64,000 nt of DNA from Symbiodinium natans. Its lineage: Eukaryota; Sar; Dinophyceae; Suessiales; Symbiodiniaceae. The notes under the pieces are model-generated. The model did not search any database. It saw nothing but the letters and a program-made list of their open reading frames with translations, and was not told the origin of the DNA. The stretch spans positions 336,283 to 400,282 of the forward strand of contig CAJNDS010000091.1 in NCBI GenBank assembly GCA_905221605.1, given 5' to 3'. Below, piece by piece: positions 36,801 to 45,273 of the stretch; positions within the stretch are counted from its first letter, which is position 1; each line of letters opens with the position of its first letter. A program made the translations under genes and the position numbers.

Positions 36801-38541
36801 TGGAACACAGTGCTCTCATAGTTTCCTCAGATTGGGGCTGAAATTTACTTCTCCAATAGCCAAGGGGAAAAGACAAGGCTCAACTTTACTTTTCCTGCTA
36901 AATAAGGAAGCCCAAGCAGTCTAAAGTTCAACTCCTGGCTGAGTAAAATAAGGAGGTCCGGGCGCTGTCCCTGAACCCGAAATCGCCGCACCTCCCAACT
37001 CTAAGTCGCGAGACCTTCACCCCTCGACCCGCAAAGGGTTTGGGAATAGGACTGGAACCCTAAACCCTAAACCCTAAACCCTAAACCCTAAACCCTAAAC
37101 CCTAAACCCTAAACCCTAAACCCTCAGGTTCGAAGAGACTTTGACAGCAATGCACTCTCCAGTGCTTAAACAATCGAAGCCCTCAACCGCCGGCAGTCTG
37201 AGGAGGTCGGGGAGCTAATGGACATAATCCGCGCAGCATTTCCCAAGAACCATTCCTCCGGGGGAGCATCAGGAACCCCAGACCTTAATTTGGGTTTAGG
37301 GTTTAGGGGTTTGGGGTTTAGGGTTTAGGGTTCAGGGTTTAGGGCTTAGGGTTTAGGATTTTTAGTTCATAAACCCTACACCCTGAACCCTTCGTCGTCT
37401 AGAGGAGAAATTAAGGGACCCCCCCCCCCTCCAAAAAACAAAAACGGCTTGGGGCTCAACAAATTCCATGCCCCGTAAAGCATGGGCCAAACCTCTTTCA
37501 GCACAGGACATACTTATCATACCTTCCCTAAGATTGTAGTCTTATAAAGCCTACACCCTAAAAGCCATAAAGCTTAGTCTTATAAAGCCTACACCCTAAA
37601 AGCCATAAAGCCATAAAGCTGCAATAAACCCCAGATCCAGGAACGCATCTCAGAGCCAGGTCCTTCTGTGCGTAGCCCACGAAGGATGGGGTGGTGCGCT
37701 TGCCATATTCCTGGGTTGGGGTCGGGTTTAGGGTTTAGGGTTCAGGGTTTAGGGTTTCAGGGTTTCAGGGTTTCAGGGTTTCAGGGTTTCAGGGTTTCAG
37801 GGTTTCAGGGTCTCAGGGTCTCAGGGTCTCTGACGAAAATGTCATGGGCCCCCCTGAGTTTCTGATTTTCAACAGTCATCCTCAGTAACCCTGAAAACCC
37901 TAAACCCCAAACCCGAAATGTTGAAGTCTCCATCCTTCCACAATGCCTAGAATTATCTTGTTCATTCATCCTAAACTCTAAACCCTAAACCCTGAACCCT
38001 GAACTCTAAACCCTAAACCCTAAACCCTAAACCCTAAACCCTAAACCCAAGGCTGCTCCTCTTGAAAAGTAGCGTCGGTTGCAGGGGAGTCAGGGGTGTC
38101 AATCTTCTGGCTGAATTTGGGGAAAGGGGGAAAATTCTCACCTTTGCGTTTTACCCTACTTCTCATGAGTTCCCCTACTGCCCGGCCCCCCCCCCCCCCC
38201 CCCGGGCAATACCACCCCCGCCCCCCCCCAGGGTCCCCCGCAAAATTAGGGCTATTTAGGGAGACTTAAGCCGAACTAAGGCTCTTCAAGAGGGGAACCT
38301 AGATGGGGTAGTATAGAGGGGGTACAAGAAAGGAAACCAGAACCCACTCAAAAGCCCCTTAAGTATCCTAACAGGGTTATAAATGGGCTAGAAGTACAGT
38401 AATATGTGAGGTAACTAAGCACCATGAACCTGCAAGTACTTCTCATACCCTCCAAGGGTCGTTGGGAAGGATTGTGATCTCCTCACCTCCCGTCCACGCA
38501 GCAACACAGGAGCGAGAGGTCCCGAAGTCAATGCCGATTGC
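11356..38541 (-). CDS. HSP70-family chaperone, about 30 exons over 27 kb
   Basis: ATP-driven protein-folding chaperone, divergent member. Minus-strand islands, read from 38.5 kb down, follow the whole HSP70 order: phosphate-1 motif (IDFGTSRSC), connecting motif, phosphate-2 region (VLVIDLGASG), VGGATRIPK, DPDEVVARGAAAQ, the substrate-binding beta domain and the helical lid, ending LKSFYQAGPSQ and TAG at 11356. Exons are 30-118 bp. Most joins keep frame and have an AG acceptor and a GT, GC or GA donor. Introns run from about 90 bp to over 3 kb and consist mainly of telomere arrays and MITE-like elements. The first exon with Met, one near 31.77 kb (PLLEGP, for RIINEP), one near 19.15 kb and some between 16.8 and 13.9 kb are missing or tentative. 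Length is near the usual 640 residues. Divergence at usually invariant sites (GGGTF replaced by ASG-SI) suggests an unusual paralogue. Confidence 0.85.
12476..12578. mobile_element. MITE-like element, family D, with 7-bp target duplication
   Basis: A 103-bp element beginning GGGCCTGAATAATTAGAATAG and ending CCGACCCCTATATTAGG lies between two copies of ACTCTAG (12469-12475 and 12579-12585). A relative is at 17836-17942. The target duplication supports insertion as a mobile element. Confidence 0.65.
13371..13470. repeat. Telomere-type array (TTTAGGG)n
   Basis: About 13 near-perfect units on the plus strand, inside an HSP70 intron. Confidence 0.95.
14815..14911 (-). CDS. Candidate exon between HSP70 domains
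   Basis: The minus strand reads SPEARFERARSGLSAAELL after an AAG acceptor. Its place, between the HSP70 beta-domain exon at 16.9 kb and the lid exon at 13.8 kb, and the GLSAAEL motif would fit the linker before the lid, but the similarity is too weak to be sure. A second minus-strand island at about 14308-14380 reads EEVGLSVLMLLAQARRRF. Confidence 0.35.
15391..15498. repeat. Telomere-type array (TTTAGGG)n
   Basis: About 15 perfect units on the plus strand; a second array follows at 15648-15786, interrupted by TTGAGGG variants. Confidence 0.95.
16011..16290 (+). CDS. Candidate plus-strand coding island, unresolved
   Basis: After TCTTCAG the plus strand reads RRVWIFAREASTGAVYGWAQ and stays open for about 48 codons. 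A second plus-strand frame at 16210-16290 reads EILDGSERTGRDGMTIVVEN. The minus strand is also open at the first site. It sits inside an HSP70 intron on the other strand, so a nested gene or a fragment carried by an inserted element are both possible. Confidence 0.3.
16352..16530. repeat. Tandem duplication of about 90 bp
   Basis: Two consecutive copies share GTTTAAGGTTCAG-like starts, a poly(C) run, CTCTCCACATGTGGTTTTGG and GAAGTTCGGGGCAAGATGTC. They lie within a minus-strand open region (16365-16625) that also reads as protein, with CPELPKTTCGED repeated. Confidence 0.8.
16861..20053 (-). CDS. HSP70 exons coding the substrate-binding domain
   Basis: Exons (minus): 20053 to about 19990 (AAILSGTF, continuing GAAAQ of the previous exon as in HSP70 AAVQAAILSG); a tentative one near 19130-19200; 18840-18785 (VIARNTRLPVQ, equal to the VLIKRNTTIPTK strand); 18607-18557 (SDKHVTALTWVVEF, equal to SDNQPGVLIQVYEG); 17636-17576 (FFGAVVFDRTP, equal to LGKFELTGIPP); 16917-16861 (FELHFGCDMHCRITIT, equal to FDIDANGILNVSA). 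The intron 17637-18556 is bounded by an 8-bp direct repeat, GAAAGAGG in minus-strand sense, and contains family B and family D elements plus telomere repeats. Phases of the last four exons are consistent. Confidence 0.75.
17068..17165. mobile_element. MITE-like element, family E
   Basis: Begins CTTGCTTAAGAACCCC. A complete relative at 31390-31501 has the same 16-18 bp at both ends, inverted, and another copy starts at 41512. The interior is AT-rich. Confidence 0.6.
18081..18159. mobile_element. MITE-like element, family B
   Basis: The ends are GTTGGGATG and its complement CATCCCAAC, followed inward by CTCCCTTCTACTAACAG and its approximate inverse. Relatives are at 20581-20673 and 40040-40141. 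There is no coding capacity. Confidence 0.7.
18226..18355 (-). other. Open minus-strand island inside an HSP70 intron
   Basis: Reads VVELLRSALFGALDNSLEVV with an AG acceptor and a GTTCAGGG donor, but it falls inside the intron 17637-18556, whose flanking exons join well without it. I record it as a warning that coding-looking islands can be chance or transferred fragments. Confidence 0.3.
20120..20320. repeat. Purine-rich low-complexity tract
   Basis: A (GAGA)n and GAGAGGGAGA tract on the plus strand, preceded by a run of about 18 G at 20060. A second tract lies at 27773-27870, (GACA)n then (GA)n. Confidence 0.9.
21161..38541 (-). CDS. HSP70 exons coding the ATPase domain
   Basis: Exons (minus) with a motif from each: 38541-38449 AIGIDFGTSRSC; 37710-37651 KRTTPSFVGY; about 37255-37200 FLGNAAR (tentative); 36837-36796; 36176-36108 LLGRCWDDPVVQ; 35002-34916 FEVSAQGESMAFLP; 33642-33583 EHVSAFLLAKL; 32724-32686 VVMTVPAA; 31930-31889 AIEDVASIAGVQ; 31065-31007 HVLVIDLG; 30663-30606 GSIDVALVHISKG; 30040-29958 SAGNDHFGGNELD; 28387-28357 HGKDASRDLQ; 26341-26282 RLRLQCEQAKCKL; 25354-25320 EAYIELDAFVD; 25267-25150 LTRADFEKLAAEW; 24299-24270 DAGVARDAVD; 23199-23161 VLPVGGATRIPK; 22526-22477 VREILADYFGK; 21212-21161 LDPDEVVARGAAAQ. 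Donor types: GT at 38448, 30605, 28356 and 25319; GC at 31888, 31006, 25149, 24269 and 23160; GA at 34915, 33582, 29957, 26281, 22476 and 21160. Exon lengths and phases agree across most joins. Confidence 0.85.
21475..21597. repeat. Telomere-type array (CCCTAAA)n
   Basis: About 17 units on the plus strand with one six-base unit near the end, in the HSP70 intron between 21.2 and 22.5 kb. Confidence 0.95.
29262..29395. repeat. Telomere-type array (CCCTAAA)n
   Basis: About 19 units on the plus strand in an HSP70 intron. Two further arrays at 29852-29945 and 30519-30605 lie on either side of the exon at 29958-30040. Confidence 0.95.
33652..33857. repeat. Longest telomere-type array (TTTAGGG)n
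   Basis: About 29 units on the plus strand, broken once by TTTAGG. It abuts the upstream (acceptor) side of the HSP70 exon at 33583-33642. Confidence 0.97.
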
Positions 38542-41500
38542 CTCGTTTAGGGTTTAGGGTGAAGGATTTAGGGTTTAAGACTTAGGGTTTGCTAGGCTTC
38601 TTGTAGGGGTCTTGAGGGAGGGGGTTCATGGGGTTGTCCACCCCCCTTGAACCTTCCCTCCCTTAAGATCCCGAAAAGCTTTGGGGATTTGAGGCGCAAC
38701 CCTCAATCCCAAACCTTTTGGCGACTGCCCGGACTAGAGTCGTTTTGGCAGGGCTTGGACTCTAGCAACAGGCTATGTCACCGGCTCCGGCTGAGACCCC
38801 AAAATGCTCTGAGCCCTCAACCCTTCAGCTCTAGGCCCTGACGACTACTCTCCAAATATTCAGACTGTTTATACTCCCCTTACCCCAAACCCTAAACCCT
38901 GAACCCGGAACCTGAACCCTAAACCCTAAACCCTGCACCTATAGAAGAAACAGGAAGGGCGAGCTGCCATCTGTACTTTACTGTGCGGCCATCAGTCTCA
39001 GCAGACTTGCTTGAGGGATTAGGGTATTTCGGTGCGTGCATAGGGGCTGTAGAGGGTAGTTGGGCTGAAGGATCCATTGCAGGGTCCCGTCTGGTATCTC
39101 CGCAGACTTGTGCTGCACTTGGGCCGCAAACAGCTACACATGACCCTCTCAGCCCTGTAGCCGAAGACCCTGGTGACCTGCTTACAAAACTTCCCCTTTA
39201 AGGGTGCAACAAACTTGAGTATGAGCTGCGACCATGATCCACAAAGTGCTCAAAAGTTGCTGTCTCATGCTGTCTGGAAGGAATGGATGTGACTAACGGT
39301 GGCCGAAGATGCTAGTGAGGAAGATGCCTTTCAAAACCTGCCAGGCTTTATGCAGAAGCTTCAGCTACCTTCAGTGGCGTCAGCAACTCGAAACCTCAGC
39401 CCTATAAACCCTAAACCCTAAACCCTTTTAAACCCTAAACCCTAAACCCTAAAGGTCAAACGCAAAACTCCGTCTCTTAAGCAGCAGGTGCCAAAAGCCA
39501 AAGCTTCTGCTGCCCGAAGCAGGAGCCATACAATCTGAGAACGCCTAAACCCTAAACCCTAAACCCGAAACCCGAAACCCCAAACCCCAAACCCTAAGCC
39601 CAAACCCTAAACGTAGGCCCAAGGAGGGCTTGTGACCATCTACGAGGCACCCACGAAGTCTCAACACCCGAAACCCTGAACCCCAAAAACCCTACACCCC
39701 ACGGACGCGCCAAGTGAAGAGTTTAGGTTTTAGGTTTTAGGTACTTCAGGTTTAGGGTATAGGGTATAGGGTATAGGGTATAGGGTTTAGGGTTTAGGGT
39801 TTAGGGTGCCCTGGTGGGGTTTTGGACTCGGGGCTTTCAAGTTTACGTAGACATGAGGTTTACTTCCCGGCTCTTCTTAGGGGAGTTGCGGAATCAGGTC
39901 TAAACCCTAAACCCTAAACCCTAAGCCCTAAACCCTAAGCCCTAAGCCCTAAACCCTGAACCCTAAGTCCTGTATCCCAAACCCAAAGCCTCTAAGCAAA
40001 CCGAAGAAGGCTTCTGTAAGGAGAGGTAGTGCACCTATGGTGGGATGTTCCCCCTTTTCCTGACAGTCCTTGATGGGGAGTAAAGTACCCCCTAGTATAG
40101 TCCCTATTCGGGACTGTTCGTATAAGAGGGAACATCCCAAGTTAGGAGGTTTAAACAACATTAAGGGCCAAAGTAGGGCCTGAGTGTGAGGTTCCTGAGC
40201 ACCTCCTACACAAAACTAAGTATTCAGAAGCAGCTAGACCGCTAAAAGCCCCTGAGCCTGAACCTCCTGAACCTCCTAAACCCTAAACCCTAAACCCTAA
40301 ACCCTAAACCCTAAACCCTAAACCCTAAACCCTAAACCCCAAACCCTAAACCCTAAACCCTAAAACCTAAACCGGTTGAGGGGGGGGGGGGGATGTCCGG
40401 GAACTCCTCCTTGAGTCCAGCTTGTTGAGGATGCATCCGTACCGGCCTTTTGGGAGGCCCCCAAACCACCGGCGGGGTTTTTAAGCCCAAAACCCCTACG
40501 AGATTTAGGGTTTAGGGGTTGTGGGGGGTTTAGGGCTCGGGTGTACTTAGGGTTTAGGGTTTAGGGCTAGGGTTTAGGGTTTTATCACCCAGCATGCGGG
40601 GGGGGTCTAGGGTGGTGGGGCTCCAGGGTGGTGGGGGTCGGGTGGGTGGTGAAGGTCCAAGGGCTCTACAGTAGAGGGTGTGGCGGTCTAGGGGTGGTGC
40701 GGGTAGGGGTGGGTGGTGTTTGAAAATACAATTTAAACAGTACTTGGATACTACCTCCGTGGCTCCGTGGGGGCCTGGCCGCCCTCCACTTATGTCAAAA
40801 GCGTTACCACGTTGTTATACGCATACTTACATAGAACTTATTGCTTCTGTGGCCTTCTACAGAGCGGCGTGTCGGGTCCAGGTGCGAGTTGCACGGTTGC
40901 AATGGCATAATACATCTGCATGGCATCCTCAATGGAATGCCGGCACCAACGTGCGCAAGCGCATGAGGAATCCGGAAAGTGATCCAATTCTTTGGGCGCG
41001 CCAAGCTTCCTCCAGCCCTCTGTCTGTCGACCTTCAATGGTTTCAGCGCCGCGCAATGGGGCGTGTGTACAATGCTGGAGGTATGGTTACCCAAAGCCAC
41101 GGCCGATCGGCTCACCGTCATGCCAGAACCCGCGCGTAAGGCTTTGATTTTGGGGAATGTGGGCCCGCAGCCCTAAGCCCCCGAATTTAGCGGGCCTTGA
41201 GACCCTAAACCCTAAACCCTAAACACTGAACCCTAAACCCTAAACCCTACACCTTCAGTTATCTCCCTTACAGGGCCTCTGGATCGTCATAAAGATTTCA
41301 TGCCTCCCCAGCCAGATGGGGGCATAGGGTCGACTGTAACACGACCGCAAGGATACTGGCCAATATAGGGCAGGGTTTTTAGGCCTTGTGGTCGGATATT
41401 CGCCATGAAGTGCTCTTCATAACCCTATAACATGGTACACTTACCCTAATGGCTCATGGGGCGTCTATCCCCTGACAGTCTCAGGTGTCGTGCTCCTACA

Positions 41501-43360
41501 AAGCAACCGTTTGCTTAAGAACCCCCCCAAAAGAACTGCAACACAATGTACCACCCTTTTAAGCACGAAGTTTTTTTTTTTTTTTTGGGGGGGGGGGGGG
41601 CTTCTCTTCAGCCAATAGTGGTAATAGTAGAAACTGAAGTTGGCCTATGGGGGACTCAAGCTGGCGAACCCAGGGCTACTGACCTAGCTTTGAGGTTCGG
41701 GATTCTGTTTGGTTCCCCCCTAAACCCTAAACCCTATGAAGTGCAAGAGGAACTGTAAGGTTTTAAAACGTCGAAGCCCTAAGACCTGAGCTGATCAACT
41801 CCCCATTCGCCTTATTCACAAAAGCCCTTCCGAACCTTCGGCAAAGCTCAAGGGTTTAGGGTTAGGGTTTAGAGTTTAAAGTTTTGGTTTAGCATTTGTA
41901 ACTTAAACAATGACGCCCTAGTGCCAAAAGCTAGACTCAGACAGGAGCCGACATATATGACTTCCCCTTTGGAGGCCTCCCACTGTGTACCAAAAACTAC
42001 CACCCAAAAGACAGCAAAAGCTCATGGAACACACCCACGGACTAACGCTGTGATGGCCGAAGGCCGCTAGCAACCACCCTAACTCCTAAACCCACCCGAA
42101 ACACCAAGCCCCAACACCGAAACCCCCTAAACCCTAAACCCTAAACCCTAAACCCTAAACCCTAAACCCTAAACCCTAAACCCTAAACCTACTGAAGCCC
42201 AAGGCGGCCTCCGTCGCACCGACCCCGACCTATCGGCGTGGTGGGTTCCGGGCGTTTCCCCCTCAGGCTCAACATACTCTTATCAGGTTCCCCTACTAGC
42301 CTCCTTTAGGGTTTAGGGTTTATAGGGTTTATAGGGTTTATAGGGTTTAGGGTTTATAGGGTTTAGGGTTTAGGGTTTAGGGTTTAGGGTTGAGGGTTTA
42401 GGGTTTAGGGTTTAGGGTTGAGCCCCTCTACTCACCCCCGCCCCTACGTTCCCTCCATAATTAAGGCTCTTTAGGGCGAATTAAGCCCAATTAAGGCTAT
42501 TTAAGCGGCGGGGGGGGGGGGTAGTATAAGGGAGGAAGGACTAGTAGGGAAACCTATGATTCTCTCTCCCAAACAAACCTTCCATAGGGCTTTGGGTAGT
42601 GTACGGTTTAGGGGTCAAGGTTTGTGGGGTTTACAGGGTTTACAGGGTGTATAGGACCGGGCAAATAAGTTTGAGGGTCTGGTCTGGCCCCAAGAAGCAG
42701 TCCAAAAACCTTTCATAGTATGGTCTTGGGCCTAAGCCTCTGAAATATAGATCCGAGGAGGCTGTTGGGGATTTCGAAAGGGCTTTCGGAGACTTTGGCT
42801 TTGAGTGTGAGTGTGAGAGTGAATCTCTGTGTGTGTGTGTGCGCCAACTCTAAACCCTAAATCCGTGTGCGTAGTCAGTGCGTGTGCGCGGGCGTGTGTT
42901 GTCCAGGCAGGAGAGAAGGATGCCTCAAGGTAATTTGCTTACTGGTTCTTGGTCTTAGTTGGAGGTGTGGAGCTTAATTAGGGTGTACTTGATGGTTCAT
43001 GGGTACTTGCAAGTCAGGAAGAGGTGCCCTGAATAAAGTGATAGCCATAGCTACCCTTGCTTATAACCTAACTCATATGTACCATTGGTTAAAAAATCCG
43101 TGTCGAGGTACCTAAGCCCGAAAGCTTAAGCCTTGTTCCCCAAACGCGAGTACTGAGAACCTGCACGGTTGTTTCGGGTAGAGAGTAGCTTTCGTCTAGC
43201 AAAGATGAGGCGGATGCCACACTACACTCTGAACCCTGAACCTAAACCCTAAACCATAAACCCTAAACCCTAAACCCTATAGACCATAAACCCCAAACCC
43301 TAGACCCTAGACCCTAGACCCTAAACCCTGCCCTCGCCCCCACCCCGCGCACAGCATTTC
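38542..43360. other. Spacer with repeats and unresolved open frames
   Basis: Upstream of the HSP70 exons. It contains telomere arrays (40267-40375, 42122-42190, 42302-42420), a family B element (40040-40141), a family A element (42987-43090) and poly(G) runs. Open but unassigned stretches are 38983-39201 (plus, ending EDPGDLLTKLPL, faintly like the end of a copia-type RNase H) and 40680-41160 (open on both strands). The missing first HSP70 exon should lie here. Confidence 0.4.
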
Positions 43361-43548
43361 AGGTTGTATGATTTGGAATTCCCCGAAGAAACCGCTCAAC
43401 AAGAAACCAAGACGCTTGCGCCTCTCTGTATTTGCCTCTTGACACATGGGCTACAACCGGGGCCCCAGCCCCGGATACACCTGGCGTGAAACCTACGACG
43501 CTCCTGCCGCGGACGAAAAAGCCTATTCCAAATCCTCTGATGGGTTAG
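43361..43548 (+). CDS. Candidate plus-strand coding island
   Basis: After CAGCATTTCAG, a textbook acceptor, the plus strand reads LYDLEFPEETAQQETKTLAP. A second plus frame reads GYNRGPSPGYTWRETYDAP over 43449-43545. No family is recognised. The region between 43.36 and 43.84 kb is free of telomere repeats. Confidence 0.3.
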
Positions 43549-43839
43549 GGTCGATATCGTGTTGGGGAATGACGCGTTTACTTACGGCTTAGGGCTAAGG
43601 ACTCGATGGCGTAATTCGAAACAGCTGTGGTTCTGCTCTGCTACAGCGAATTTTTGCGATACTAGATAAGTCCAAGCAAGGAGAGAAACGCTTGCTTAGA
43701 ACCGCATAGGATATTGAGGGTGGGCTTTCATGCTGAACTTGTCAGTTGGGCTCTTGCTTCGGTTACTTCAGCCTTTCCCGGCCCGAGAGAACTCAGCCGA
43801 GCGACTCAGCTTAGACCGCTGAGTCGCCTTAAGGCAACT

Positions 43840-44776
43840 TCAGCCGAATTTGGAAGGCTCTTGAAAGAAGCCGACCCAATCATTATTTGCTCCGAACACT
43901 AGTTGGAACAGTCTTTTGCCTTCTTGGTGATGAGCCTTAATTTGCTGACGGCAGTCAGACGGTATGTCCTCGTATTGCCAGCGGCCGTCGGGAAATCGAA
44001 CAAACCAACCACCAGCCGGAGAGATAGAGACATACTCTGGTTGCTCCTTGCTCCTCTCCAAGGTAGGGTTTGGGGTTTGGGGTTTAGGGTTTAGGGTTTA
44101 GGGGTTTAGGGCTTAGGGTTTAGGGTTTAGGGTCTAGGGTTTAGGGTCTATAAGGGTTTAGGGTTAAGGGTTTAGGGTATTTAGGGTTTAGGGTTTAGGG
44201 CTTAGTGTTTAGGATTTAGGGTTTAGGCTTTAGGCTCCTCTCCAATGCACACTCCAGGGAACCAGGTAATCGCAGCCATTTGGTGGAGCCATCCGAGCGC
44301 CTTAGCCAGTAACCGTTGTTGGGGGCGAAGGCAACAGCCTCTACAGCCGCGCCTTCCTTGATGGCCTTGCTGAACGACTTTGATGCGCTCCAGCGTTCAC
44401 TGTCGTTTTCACATCTGAGATAGTACCTACCACCACAACCACATGCAGCAACTACGGGATCATTCCCTTCCTCGTCGTCTTCCTCCTCCTCCGCCTCCTC
44501 CATGGCATCGCAGAACTCCACCGGCATGTTCCGCTGCTTCCACGACCCATCAGCTTTGAAGAGGAGATATCCACACGCGTCAGGATTTAGAACCAAGCAG
44601 TCGGGATCCTCAGAATCGTAGGAGGAGTTCAGGAGCGACTGCTCCACCCGAGGATCGCAGAGGCTTGCGTGCATCGAGTAGCGCTTCTTCGCAAACTGCT
44701 CGATAAGGCGCTTTAAGGCTTCCAGAAGCAGCTGCTCCTGCTTTGCCACCTGTGCAGGCCGCCCCCGAACACGCAC
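43840..44776 (-). CDS. DGSW-repeat protein with a telomere-repeat intron
   Basis: Exon 44776-44238 and exon 44053-43840 join in frame (753 bp, 250 residues to TGA). The first exon starts after CCTAG with a valine codon and no Met, so an upstream exon is expected. The protein carries four or five degenerate units of about 45 residues with an aromatic-x-R-x-x-DGS-x-x-W core: YLLFKADGSWKQRNMP, YWLRRSDGSTKWLRLP, WFVRFPDGRWQYEDIP. Between the first two is an acidic stretch (EEAEEEEDDEEG). I do not recognise a named family. The intron 44054-44237 is 184 bp of decayed CCCTAAA repeat in sense orientation. A 12-bp direct repeat, GCTCCTCTCCAA on the plus strand, lies at 44050-44061 and 44234-44245. Both copies code LERS in the same frame, so removing 184 bp restores it. 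The best splice choice is GA-AG. Confidence 0.75.
44062..44233. repeat. Telomere-type array inserted in a reading frame
   Basis: Plus-strand TTTAGGG units with variants (TTTGGGG, TTTAGGGGT, TCTAGGG, TTTATAAGG). They are bounded on each side by the same 12 bases, GCTCCTCTCCAA, which is the signature of repeat insertion at a staggered break or of transposition. Confidence 0.9.
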
Positions 44777-44919
44777 CTAGGCTGCCGGGCAAGCTTCTAA
44801 GAAGAAAGCTGAGGAACAAGAGTAAGAAAGGAATATATTCTTGTTACACATAATGATCATACTAGGGAGGGTGCGCCCTTCTCGTGCTTCAATGGGGTTC
44901 GCCAGGACATCTAACCCCC

Positions 44920-45273
44920 TCAAAAAAAGAATAACTTGAGGTAGAACTGGCTCACTAAAGGCCTTTTGGGCGCCGAAGTCCCCATGTTCTTCGTCGTGAA
45001 CATCCGGCGTGGAACCTCGTCGTTTGTGACCTGCACCTCAATCGTGTGAAGCAACCCCTGCTCTTCCAGATTCCTGAAGACCCAGAGGCGTCTGTTCCCC
45101 GTGTAGGCAAACCACCAGTCACCCACGCGCACGACACACATCTGCGGAATGGCAGAAATCCGAGTTTTGCCGGATCGGAGCTCTTCAAGTGTGTCATCCA
45201 GGAGCCTGCCACAGCTGAACTTGTGGCTGATGGAGTCATGCGTGAACCGAACGTTGAGCGGCCGGATGCGCAT
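44920..45273 (-). CDS. NRRLWVF-type uncharacterised protein
   Basis: Open frame of 117 residues from ATG at 45273 to TGA. It contains IRFTHDSI-like RPLNVRFTHDSISHKFSCGR near residues 4-23, a middle MCVVRVGDWWFAYTGNRRLW (residues 45-64) and FTTKNMG (about 92-98). The same motif order, ending in NRRLWV and TTKN, occurs in many dinoflagellate predicted proteins and in scattered plant and oomycete ones; I know of no proven function. The FLKLFFF-like end may be read-through of an intron donor. A neighbouring exon upstream (to 45326) is open in another frame only. Confidence 0.7.
   Translation of the reverse strand: MRIRPLNVRFTHDSISHKFSCGRLLDDTLEELRSGKTRISAIPQMCVVRVGDWWFAYTGNRRLWVFRNLEEQGLLHTIEVQVTNDEVPRRMFTTKNMGTSAPKRPLVSQFYLKLFFF

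Noticed and set aside
37710-37850. Small proteins rich in GFRV, LNPKP or GLGF
   Set aside because: These frames are direct translations of TTTAGGG or CCCTAAA repeats. Many short open frames in the window are of this kind.
38983-39201. Copia-type retrotransposon end (DLLTKLPL)
   Set aside because: Only one short motif; no reverse transcriptase, integrase or terminal repeats seen nearby.
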